Shown here piece after piece: positions 36,939 through 47,401 of a stretch of DNA of 64,000 nt. The notes under the pieces were generated by a model. That model searched no databases and was not told the DNA's origin. It saw only the letters and a list, made by a program, of their open reading frames with translations. The translations under genes were made by a program, and so were the position numbers. The first letter of the stretch is position 1; each line of letters opens with the position of its first letter. Origin of the DNA: Osmia lignaria lignaria (taxonomy: Eukaryota > Arthropoda > Insecta > Hymenoptera > Megachilidae); assembly GCF_051020975.1 (NCBI RefSeq), contig NC_135038.1, positions 4,338,001 through 4,402,000 of the forward strand, written 5' to 3'.

Positions 36939-36968
36939 GCAAGCAGCAGCAGCAGCAGCAGCAGCAGC
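36939..36968 (+). repeat. (AGC)n microsatellite
   Basis: About nine to ten AGC copies. Confidence 0.9.
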
Positions 36969-37372
36969 TTCGTGGCTCGACAGCAATATCTCCACGGGTA
37001 TTGCTGTGCCCTGGACAAACTGGATATCCAGTTTCCAGCATTTCTCGCTTCTCCACGCTTTCGAGGCCCTAATCCCGCCGGTGTGTCTCGAGCAACGAGA
37101 GACCGAACAGTAAAATACACACACGGTGAAGAAATAATTTCATCAAACAGCTAGCCGGCCAGCCGAACGGAACCAGGAATCGCATCCTCGCGGATCGGCT
37201 TCTTAGCCCTCCGGGCATCCCTTCGACCCGTTCTCGATCCGCTTGCAAGGTGGGAATCGATCTGGCTTTGCAAATTATGTCGATGCAATTTCTTTCATTT
37301 TAGAAACTTTGATGAAACGAAAATCTACCAGGGTACAGAGATTCGTAGAAAGACTCGTTAGAGGGTCAGGCA

Positions 37373-37392
37373 TTTTTTTTTTTTTTTTTTTT
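37373..37392 (+). repeat. Poly-T tract (T20)
   Basis: Twenty consecutive T with no retroposed body evident beside it. Confidence 0.9.
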
Positions 37393-37490
37393 CAAGACGA
37401 TAGAAGCGCCTGTCCTATGGAGGAAGTGCGTAAAACGCGCGTGCATTCCTTTCGATTGGGACGTGTAAACGCGCGTTGGAAGTGCGTGCT

Positions 37491-37515
37491 GAATCGAATC
37501 GAATCGAATCGAATC
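37491..37515 (+). repeat. (GAATC)5 pentamer array
   Basis: Five perfect tandem copies of GAATC. Confidence 0.9.
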
Positions 37516-37650
37516 GAGATACGAATGAGCATTACAAGTGTGTGTGTGTGTGCGCCAGAGGGACGAGAGGGGTTTGCGGAGAGGTTCAGCTTGCCGGAGC
37601 TCTGGTTTCGCCAGCCCGGGGCTACTTGGAGAACTCGAGGAGAACGGTCA

Positions 37651-37689
37651 AGAACCTAATACACCTAATACGAGTATTAGGCTGGTTCT
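37651..37689. other. Two-tier hairpin, 8 + 6 bp
   Basis: The inner arms CCTAATAC (37664-37671) and GTATTAGG (37674-37681) are two bases apart. The outer arms AGAACC (37651-37656) and GGTTCT (37684-37689) add six pairs across a 7-nt/2-nt internal loop. The bulged segment at 37657-37663 repeats part of the inner left arm (TAATACA), so two alternative registers are possible. Confidence 0.55.
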
Positions 37690-37912
37690 CTGCGTGCCCT
37701 ATAAACTCTGATCGTTCTGTCGGAACTAGCGTGTTGCATTATATCGGTACGAGTAATTAAAGCATTGTATACGGGGAAGAAGACGAATCGTTTTCCACCC
37801 ACGAAATTAAAATTACCTACCACTTTTTATGAATAATAAAAGTCGTACGTTTAATTGGCACGAAATGTAAAGTGTTAAATTGTCGTATTTTAGAATAATG
37901 ATACTAATGAAT

Positions 37913-38106
37913 GTGAATACCGTTTTATAAGTAATTACTGGTTTTAATAGAATTCAAAAGAGTTATGCAAAAGTTGTTCCATGTGATATATTCTCTTTGA
38001 TCCATGAACGTAAATACGGTTTTATAATTTATGGCTGCTTTTAATAGATTCCATAAGAGTTGTGTAAAAGTTGTTCGGTGTAATATATTTTCCCTGATCA
38101 TGGTTT
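37913..38106. repeat. Two-copy tandem duplication, 97-bp unit
   Basis: Unit A (37913-38009) and unit B (38010-38106) align without a gap. By hand count 72 of the first 90 positions match (about 80%). Shared blocks include GTTTTATAA, TTTTAATAGA, AAAAGTTGTTC and ATATATT. The - strand frame here shows a repeated peptide pattern only because the DNA is repeated. It is an old local duplication, too diverged to be an active satellite. Confidence 0.9.
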
Positions 38107-38768
38107 TCACAGAAGCTACTAGTTAAGCTTCAGGTGTGAATAAGAGTATTAACGTCGAATTTAAATGTGTACATATAATAGAGTGGTAGAAACATGGAAG
38201 GCTCGTCCCACCTCGACCCATGATCTACGTTACAATTATAGAGGGATCTGAGACGATACTTAATTCCTACAACAAATAGCCAGATCAAAGAAGCTTAAGG
38301 AATTCTTTCAACTCCAGGCTGTAGATTACCACGTAACACGAGGTTAATTAGCCAGTAGCGCGTTCTGAAAGCCGTGCAAATTGCGTGTGTCAGGAAACAG
38401 TACGACTGGAGGTGCTAATAAGAACGTAATTCGTTTTAAACGATCCCTTGTATACGCGATTCTCAGAAATCATGGTTACCTATCGAGAATAAAACTCTGA
38501 GAACTCTCGCCAATTTTCGTGCAATCTCGCGGAAACACGGTTAATAAAGAGAAATCTTTCAGATAGCTTTCCCACGAGTAGATTCACTGCTATCGAGGAA
38601 AGAAAATCGAACAACAATTTGTTACAAAACAGTTAAATAATGAAAGAAATGATGGGCCAAATGGGAACATCTTTATTAGGCGATACGGGGAAATTTTCGA
38701 AAGCGTTCACCTCCGTCAACATTTCTTCCTCGTTTTGCGCGTGACTGAATGCAGCACGTTACACGACG

Positions 38769-38804
38769 ACGTATATATACGTATTTCCTGGCGGTCACGC
38801 AGTC
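38769..38804 (+). promoter_or_regulatory. TATA and initiator-like candidate
   Basis: The 14-bp palindrome ACGTATATATACGT (38769-38782) contains a TATATATA box starting at 38772. GCAGTC (38799-38804) places an A at 38801, 29 nt further on, in register with arthropod TATA-to-initiator spacing. GCAGTC is only close to the TCAGTY consensus. No transcript start can be shown. Confidence 0.2.
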
Positions 38805-39379
38805 GCGTGAAAACGTGTCGCGGGCATTGCCGTAATGGTACGGACGAGCCTGCTAGCGCTGGAACGAAACGGAGTGTGTCGAAAGCGCGTACAAAGTATC
38901 TCTAATCGTCCCATTGTATCGTTTCTCCTTTGTCCATTCTAGCGGGTGAAAGCTTCGTTAAAACCCGATCGCTAATGCCCGTTGTTTTTTCGTGGAAAGA
39001 AACCGGCCACGCAATGCGCACAGCTTGCCGCGGCTCGGATAACAACACAATGCTACAGATTCATCTCGTTCGATCTCGACCACTTTCCTTTCCTTCCTTT
39101 CCCTTTTTTCCTACGATCCTCCGATGAATCACGAATCAATTCTAATTAATCGGCATTGCCTGCTTTATTTCTGTCTCGAGTAATCGTAAGATTTGCCCAC
39201 CCAGGCTACGAAGGAAGTAAAGTCGCAACGACACAGAAATAAAACGCGGTAATGGAGCGGAATGCTCGTTGCTTCTAACGAAAAACCCGGGGAAGTTTAA
39301 GAGAAGAAGAGAAAAAGGCAGGAGAAGGTTAAAATGTGTTCGGTTCGGTGGCGATGTGACGAGCACGTCGAGTCTTCTT

Positions 39380-39398
39380 CCTGTCGTCAGTCGACAGG
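39380..39398. other. 7-bp hairpin, 5-nt loop
   Basis: CCTGTCG (39380-39386) and CGACAGG (39392-39398) flank TCAGT. Confidence 0.55.
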
Positions 39399-40357
39399 TT
39401 AAATATAGACGGGGCTCGTTCATTTCCGCAGCCGCGCATGATTTCTTCGTGAATGGAAGCATGAACTGTACTCGCATATAGATCGAAACCCAGCTCGTCG
39501 TAAACTAACTCCGCGTATCTTCTAGTTCGAAACGGGAGGGAAAAAATAGTCGATATTTTCACGAGAATAGGAGTCGAACGAGACGATTGTTTTCCTCGAG
39601 AAGCGACTTATTCAAAGCTGATTTCCAGCTGACGCTAAAACGAAAGCAGCTGGCACCGGCTGTCGCAATTAGTATTATGCTGATTAATCGGGCAAGTGCA
39701 ACGAACGCTCGGAGAGGAATGTCTGCCTTCTGAAAATGAGCGCTAAAGCCTTACCATCGCTCTTTTCGAACATTTTCTTCCGATACGCCGGATTAAAATT
39801 GTAAGTCGTCTGACGGTCGCGCAGTTTCATGCAAATTTTCGTGTAATTAACTTCGACGCTTTAACTAAATGGAAGGCGAGATTTGCAATCGTTATGATCG
39901 ATCGTCGAGGCGCGTTTTCTTTCGTCGCGATGAATTTTCGTGGCGAGAATTGGCGCGTGTCGACCAATTGAAATGCACGGGACCTCGCATCGGTTCCAGT
40001 ACGGCGAGAAATTCTTAAATGGCCGGCCCGTTGCTGCCCAGGAATGTATGGAAATGTTACGTACCACCTCTGTCCTTTATTGTCCTACATGGTGAGTGGT
40101 GGCGGGTTAGGTAGATATATGGAGTTGTGCGCGCGCGCGTGTGCCCCCGTACGCGTACAAGTGTGAAAAGATAGATGAACGAGCGTATATGTGTGACGCG
40201 TGACACGTGTTAATCGTGCCTGTGAGGTCCCAACCCTCCCCCACTCGGGGTCCAACCAGGTACACACGGTGTACGCATAAGTATAACTCCAATACGACCG
40301 TTCCTTAAGCCTCTTACACGCTTGCAACTAACAGATCAATCCATCAGTCTATACATC

Positions 40358-40519
40358 ATGCTTCTATCTCATCCGAGTGGTTATCTTTTATGAAATTTTC
40401 AAAGATTTTTCTGACAATTAAAGATTAGTTAATGCGCTATGTTTCGATATTACCCAAGTATTTATCTTTTCTCAAATCTTATGAGATTTTCACGACGACA
40501 AAAGATAGCAATTGACACG
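40358..40519. repeat. Two-copy tandem duplication, 81-bp unit, with stem-loop in each copy
   Basis: Unit A starts at 40358 and unit B at 40439; 48 of 70 positions match without gaps (about 69%, hand count). In unit B TATCTTTT (40463-40470) pairs with AAAAGATA (40500-40507), and AAATCT (40474-40479) pairs with AGATTT (40484-40489) round a 4-nt loop. In unit A the same layout holds: ATCTTT (40383-40388) with AAAGAT (40420-40425), and AAATTT (40393-40398) with AGATTT (40403-40408), the inner stem using one G-U pair if read as RNA. The arms sit in the same register in both copies. Confidence 0.75.
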
Positions 40520-42113
40520 GCTTAATTGGTTAACTTATTCGAACAGGCGTGGACGAGGCTGAAGGGGAAGAGAAACTACCGGTGGACACATCTCGGTTCT
40601 TCTTTTTAATTTACGACTCTCGATTTTTTCGTGATGGGCCAGGGTTAATGAAATTGATGCCACCAGGCTGGCCGAGCAACAGATTAGCTCTGGTAAACGG
40701 TGATTCAGTGAATTAGTGATATTTAAGATTATCGAAGGAGTTCCGTCTATGGCACGAGCCATCGTCACGGATTCTCTTAATCTACGACACGTAATCTAAC
40801 GAATTGATGAAATTAGTAGGATAACGATGCTCGTATATATCTTTTCTACTCGTCGAGATAGCCAAGCGATCCTTAGAAAAAAATAGAGCACGATGCAAAC
40901 AAAACGAGTCTCTGTATCGCGGTGTTTAAAATGTACGAACATAAATTTCATTTGTCGTTTAAGAAAGCCGTGTCGCAATTGTTCACCGGTATACAACGCG
41001 AGAGAACAAGACGGTAGACAATAAAAACTCGTTGTATGCAGAGAAATAACATAGTTAAACGGGAATGGTAATGTTCGCATTATTCTGAACGGTTTATTGA
41101 AAAATATTATCAGCTATTTAATAGGTCACACCAGATACTATTGTGTAGTTCTTATTAATGTAGAACGGATCTTACAAATATCGCTCGAATTACTTGTTAA
41201 ACAACGAGGTGATGTTTTCAAACGCGAAAATAGTTGCTCGATGGAATAGCAACGATTGATCGAACGACAAGTTCGGTTGTCGAGGAAATGCAATATTTGC
41301 CAGGTTCGAAGACACACGCGAGCGTCGCTCATAAATATTTATCGAGCTAGTTGACCGAAAGAGTTGATCTACGATCGAGTGTTTTCCTGCCACGGATCGT
41401 CGTCGGGGAAGGAATTATTTTTCAAACAAAATTTACGATAGCGGCGAGTCATTGTTGCGAAATGCACGGCCATCCGTTATTGTGCCAACAACCATGCTAA
41501 ACTATTTAACAACAGGCTGGTTTCGCAACGATTTATCTTAGCAGCGCGATCGCCAGCTTAGAGGCGACAAATTCGACGTCCCCCTAGCGCCAAGGAACGC
41601 GAATAACATCAGATTGAAACAGAAGCTGGTTTGTCTCCCCTGTCTTAATAGAAAGGAATTACCGTAACATACGCTCCTAACTGTAACCGATAAATTACTA
41701 CCCGACACCGTTTCGAAAATAACCAATTGCTTCCTTTTTTCTTACCTTTAACAAGCCCTTACGATCGCGTTAACTACACATGCTTACATGTATTTCCCTC
41801 GGTTATAAGGGTGAACGCGTATTTCCGGTGAGTTCAAGGCGATTGAAATTGCAACTCGTTGCACTAGACTGACCGAAGGTAAATCACCGGTAGCAGAGAG
41901 ATTGCTCCTAAAATCAATTTACGACTAAGCTGAGGGCGAGGACTGTGCAAGCCGTAAATAAGTCACGGCGATCCGATCGAAACGATAGAAAATCAAAGCA
42001 CGTCTCGTATGACACACATGTTGCAACCGATGGAATGCAGCTATCATACTCTATCAGCGAGCGCGTGCCCCGCTGTTTCTTTTGTGGAAAACGACGGAGA
42101 AACTGCTCGGGCA

Positions 42114-42156
42114 CCGTGGCCGACCATGGCGACCATGGCGACCGTGGCGACCGGGG
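42114..42156 (+). repeat. 9-bp tandem repeat, about four copies
   Basis: Near-identical copies of CCATGGCGA. In one frame it reads as Asp-His-Gly/Asp-Arg-Gly repeats, in another as Met-Ala-Thr repeats. Confidence 0.7.
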
Positions 42157-45100
42157 ACAGTTTGCGAAAAACCGTGACCTTTTTCGGCGAATGCAAGCCG
42201 TTGCAATTCATTCGGTGCGCGATTTCGCGAGACAAATTGCAGCCGGTTGAAATTGAATACCGAGTAGCTCGGGGAATAGACCTGCTTCCAGGGACGACAA
42301 TGCCAATCGTGGAACCCTACGCTCTAATTTCGCGTTTATTAACCCTCTACTTCGTAACGTCGATTCAGATATGATAATAAATACCCAGCAGCAAACTTTT
42401 TGCAATTTGTCATAGCTATGGTAATCGCGAATGAGATTCCAGAGACAAAGTATGCGGTTAATTAAGGAACAATAGCACGTTCGTTAGCATTTGGAAACCT
42501 TAAAAGCCAGCATTCGACGAATTGGAAAGCGGTTTCGTTTCTAAGAACTCTACCAATACAGAAGTGTGACCTCGACAAGACGCTGACCACGTTATCAGGT
42601 CACATTCAAGGATAGCAATAACCGACAAGATCTGCTGGTATCGATTCTGAAAGATCGCCGAGTAACCCGTGTAATTCGCGTTCGATCGAATCACGATAAC
42701 CCGAGAACGCAACGCCAACCACCCACGCATATTTCTCTATCAAGATGGTAGCAGTTTGGCTACCGATTTCATTCTACAACATTATCAACTCGTTGCAAAT
42801 ACTTTTACTTATTTCTAATCGCAACTTATACCTACTATATCCAGCTTAATTTAAACAAACTCCATGGTTTAATGAAAAAGTGCTAGCTGATTAAAAAAGA
42901 TTTGACTCACCATAGCGTCGCGACGACGGGACAAGGGGTGCGTATGTCTGGTCATTGGCTCGTGTCGTCCACGTCGAAGCACACAGGAAGTCCTTGCTGG
43001 AGAACAATCACGAAAATAATAAAAATTAATCTCACAAATCGAAACGACGGTAATTATATTAATCAGGAAGAATGAAAATTTCTACGCACACGGTCGCGTG
43101 TCCGTCACTTACGACATCGGCTCGTGAACTAACTCGTCAACATGCGAAAACCTACGATAGATCTCGACTGGTATTTATGTTATTATGATTTCGCTTCCTT
43201 AGGCCTCGAACCTCGAGTAATGTTTACGTTTTCGTCTTTCTTCTGTACGACGATTCTCTACGATCGCGTACAATATAACAATGATTTACAAAGCTATGTT
43301 AGGTCGCAATTTTTTTCTAAGATACAATCGCTACTTTCTAGGAAAAAAAAATAATGAGATACGAAGGGCAATTTTTTGTTCAAATCAATATTCATAACGG
43401 TATCCCTTACGAATCGAAAGATCACGCTCGTGCATACACTTTCGGTTTCCTGTATTTCCTACAAAATCAACAAATCATCATCGTCGTCGTCCGACAAGCT
43501 GACAAGCGGATAGAAACATCGAACAGCAAGATCTTCCCCGATATCTCGAACTTATTGCGTGTCCAGAAGAAGAGGGATGAGCATTGGTGAAAACGCGATG
43601 ATCTCGTATGCACGAGGCGTCCCGGGTTAGCGCGTGTCCTCCTCGCGTTCGCGCTTCCAACTCGACCGTGTGCACGCGTGTCTCTCCCTTCGTTACGCAC
43701 AAGCACGCGTACACACGACAAACACCGGCGAAGAAACGAGAAAACGAACCAAGACGAGCCCTGTCCACCGGAGAGGATCGACTGATAGAGACTCGTCGGA
43801 AAAACTGGCAGTTCTACGACTCTATTCCACCTTTGGCTTTATTCCCACGGGCCGCTTCTGTCCTACGGCAAGTCGAAGGGGGAAAAACTTGATGGACTTT
43901 ATGAATCATTGGCGAGCCGTGATACGAAGATGATTTAGGAACTGTTCTTTGCTACCACTTACTTCTCTTGAAAACTTTAACATGGATAATACAATTGTAG
44001 ATTTGATTCAGAGATCATTGCATATTGAATGCAGCGTTGGAAATTTTACAATCTTAATGTTTTAATTTCCCACCCTCTCTAAACAGGTATCGTTCGAAAC
44101 TTTTTTCCGACTGAAGCTGAAAAATTACCGCGATCATTAGGGATGACACGCTTCAATTGTTTTATAAATGGATAAAAACCGGGAACGAAGGTCTATTCCG
44201 CGTGACAGAGGAACGGAGAGAGTTGTGTGCGTACAATGCACGGAGTCGCTGCACAAGTTGACGAAGGAAACACGTTCGGAAAAACTGGCAGCTCTCGTCG
44301 TTCGCTTTACAACTCTATTCTCCAGTCTCTGTTCCCTTTCTTCGTTCGTTTCAACGCGGCACGTTTTTGCCTCGCCGTGACCGACCCGGGAATACGATTC
44401 TCCGAGACGAATCGAGCAAACGATAATTACTTTGATTTTTCGACGTTTGCCCGCTCGACGAAACGCCTGCTGTTTCTCTGCGGTACAAGATTTTTAATTA
44501 ATTTCAACGCGCGGACAAAGTATTTGAAAGGGTTCAAGATTCGATCGAAGAAATCCGGTAAGGGAAGTTGAGAAAAATTCGTGGCGAGGAATCGTTCGAT
44601 AAAGGTGATTCGAGCAGCTGCGGCCCCCTCTAGCAAGGTCCTTTTACCTGACCAAATAAAAGAGCAAGATTTTTTTACGGGTGCAAACGAAAACCCTCGA
44701 TCTCTTTCTCGATGGTCGCCGATATCCGCTAACGAGGTCGTCCCAATTAATTCTCGAGCCGTCGTCAAGGTGGTCGATCGATAATCAAGACAGTCGACAC
44801 GCTGGGTGAAGACGAATCCGTCGGAAAGGGGAAGAAAAAACGAATGAAAGGAAGAAAATCAAAGCGAGCTCGAAAAAGGAAAAATAAAAAAAAGGATGAT
44901 GATTGCGAACATGTTGCCTTCCTCGCTTATGTAATTACAGCGGTATCCCGTCCACGGTATTACCAGCATTTACTTTAATCGATGAATTAGCAAATTGCCG
45001 CTAATAAATACCTTTTAATTGTCAGTTTGCGTAAAAGAAGCCGATCTCGTTTCTGTTACATAGTTGAATAATAATCTGCCCTACATTGAATTAAACGATA

Positions 45101-46666
45101 TCCAAATTAATTAATACTAAAAATTGAACCCAGGAATTTTTTAAAAGAGTTACGATTCATCAATGGGAAAAATAAGTGGAAGCCGAGAGGAGAAACAGCA
45201 AATCGTTGGCGGATACGCGTGTCACCGAGGGAGAACGAACGCCTCGGAACGATATGTAAACGAACCACGAGCCAAGGGACGATAAATCACGAAGAAAATC
45301 GTTCCAGAAGTCGTCGAGGAAGGGTAGAGGTCGGTGTCGATGACACCCGCCAATGGAACCCCGGCGTTTAGGACAATCGGGAACGAGAGTACGCGCGCAT
45401 ATGCCCGAAAAATGAGCATCGCTCGGAGCCCGTACACGTTGGGAGAGACCACCCCTTCCGTGAACACGCGTCGGAAAGTGCGTCGACATGCAAATTCCTC
45501 GCCAACAATGAGATCCCCATGGTAGAAACGGATAGTGTGCGATGAAGGTGGGGAGAACAGGCCTTTTATGCGCACGCGATTCATGCTGGTTAGACCTGGA
45601 CAGTTTGCATCTTCCTTTGTCAGTGGTTTCATAGCCAATGGAAAAGAGAGATTAAAATAAAATTGAATAAAATCGGATTACGAAAGTATGAGAATAAAAT
45701 TTCGTTAACACCTCTGTTCCGCCTCTGTTATCTAATTATTTTTTTATCGCGAAGGAAGAGAAAAGGGTAGCAAGCCTTGTACGCGCACGCGATTTGCGTT
45801 GCTCCGAAAGACGAACAAGAGTAGACAGATATTTTCCATTTCCGTTGAACGAACGAGCGTCTCCGTCGATCCCATGGATCCCTGGTTATTCCGTGTCCCG
45901 GTCGGTCTTTCCGCGGGATCATCTGCATATCTAAATAATCGAACGTAGCCATGTGTCGTGGCGCGACAAAGAGGAGTACGGTTTCGAAGGAAGAGGACGT
46001 ATGGCGTGTGCGGGTCTCTCGTTCGTCGGTAGCTACGACGCACGGTCGCCTGTTTTGCATTGCAAATACAGCCGCGGGTCCCCGGGGTTCCTTGAACCAG
46101 ATCCGATTGGCTCAGCCAGTACCGCGAATCTAGATCTATCTCTTTCCATTGGACCTTTAATCCCGCGGACGAGCTTCATTGATTGTCGATTGAAAACCCC
46201 CCGCCACCCCTTTTCCCTCTCTCGACTCTCTACCCCGTTCTCGGCTGCTCTTCCACGTACCTTCTTTTTCTTCCTATTTTTCCAGCGTTCCATCTTTTTT
46301 ACCGGTTCGTGTCGCGCGACAAAAAAAAATCATCGCCACCCCTCGCGCGATGTTGTTTCATTGTGCGACACGCTGCCACCGGGAGCAGCTGCGCTCGTTT
46401 TTACGAATACATTAACGCGCGGCCGCTTGATAAATTGTCGCTTAACGGGAACACGGCTGCGGTGTTCGCGCCTCGCGAGATAAATCGATCGCCGATGCCT
46501 CGACGAGACCGTGTGTACCGAGCGTAAGCAGTCTCGCCGTTAATCGAATCACACCACTGTAATTAGACGTGGGAGCTTCTCTGCTCCAACTTCTTGGCTA
46601 TGCTTCACCATAGGAGGAAGGAAATTGCGAGATTTTTCAAGTACCGTAACACGCGTCGATACGTGT

Positions 46667-46676
46667 CCCCCCCCCC
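46667..46676 (+). repeat. C10 homopolymer
   Basis: Ten consecutive C. Confidence 0.85.
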
Positions 46677-46765
46677 ATTGAATCCCATACGCGATCCTCG
46701 CTTAGTATGCTAATCAACCGATAAATCAGCCAAGGACATCTCGGGTTGCCGATTCATTACCGAAA

Positions 46766-46777
46766 TGGCAGCTGCCA
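46766..46777. promoter_or_regulatory. Palindromic E-box TGGCAGCTGCCA
   Basis: A perfect 12-bp palindrome centred on CAGCTG, with the GCAGCTG form preferred by proneural bHLH proteins (Achaete-Scute class) in insects. A near-palindromic GGCGCATGTGCC follows 4 nt later. Function is inferred from motif only. Confidence 0.3.
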
Positions 46778-47366
46778 ATTGGCGCATGTGCCGATCACGA
46801 CGAGGCAGGGTGACTTTTGGCAGGGTTTAAATAGAAGTAGAGCGACGCGACGGAATAAGGGTACCGAGCGTTCTGCGTTCGGTGATCAATGAACCGCTTC
46901 CGTAGAACGAGCATGCTAAGTGGCATCCGCTTTGCATCGCTTTGCCAAATGAATTGTAGCCCTTACGTACACGCGTCCTCTCCTTTCTTCCGCTCCATTG
47001 TTGCCTGCTGTGTTTGCGTTTCTTAAAAATCCACCCTGAATTTATTTATTTATTCATATGGGACCAGACGAATTTTTGATTGTCTAATTCTCCGATAGGG
47101 GCAACGAACAAGCCGCGAAGAAGATGGAATTTCCAAGTTATCGATAGCGATACCGGAACAACGATATCTACCGGAACCGAGCAGTTCTCTCTGGCGTCAG
47201 AGCGAAGCGAACGGAGATTGAACGATATGCGAGGAAAGAATTCCGTTATCGAGCGCCATAGATACGAGCCCGTGACTCGAATTCGACTCACGAGGAATTG
47301 AAATACGAGCGTTGGCCTTGTCGCCATCGCGAACAGTACCAGAGAGGACTTTATACTGACCGAGCG

Positions 47367-47401
47367 GGTTTACACATCGTACACGGTGGATGTGTAAAGC
47401 C
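47367..47401. other. 12-bp hairpin with 10-nt loop
   Basis: TTTACACATC (47369-47378) and GATGTGTAAA (47389-47398) are a perfect 10-bp inverted repeat. GG (47367-47368) and CC (47400-47401) extend the stem across one bulged G. At 35 nt it is much shorter than a microRNA precursor, and pairing does not continue outwards. Confidence 0.65.

Larger units (their letters stand above)
35406..37912. other. Non-coding unique DNA with microsatellites
   Basis: No gene supported. It contains an (AGC)n tract, a T20 run, a (GAATC)5 array, a short (GT)n run at 37539-37552 and a compact hairpin (all but the GT run listed). Frames across the AGC tract read as poly-Ser, poly-Ala or poly-Leu depending on strand and frame and do not indicate coding. 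Confidence 0.55.
38107..40357. other. Non-coding unique DNA
   Basis: No gene supported. Features are a TATA/initiator-like pair (38769-38804), a 7-bp hairpin (39380-39398) and a short CG run near 40130. A GGTGAGT donor-like word lies at 40090 with no exon-like frame before it. Confidence 0.55.
40520..47366. other. Non-coding unique DNA
   Basis: No gene supported. From 41945 to 42374 two + frames (101 and 121 codons, the second with a true ATG at 42009) and a - frame overlap across a 9-bp repeat; none is recognisable. The 16-mer TCGGAAAAACTGGCAG occurs at 43796 and 44276. The stretch at 44930-45080 is AT-rich with homeodomain-type cores. A 176-codon + frame at 45953-46483 shows no domain. Confidence 0.55.

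Noticed and set aside
45953..46483. 176-codon + strand frame
   Set aside because: Several other frames overlap it on both strands, the Phe run reflects a T/C-rich tract, and no motif is recognisable.
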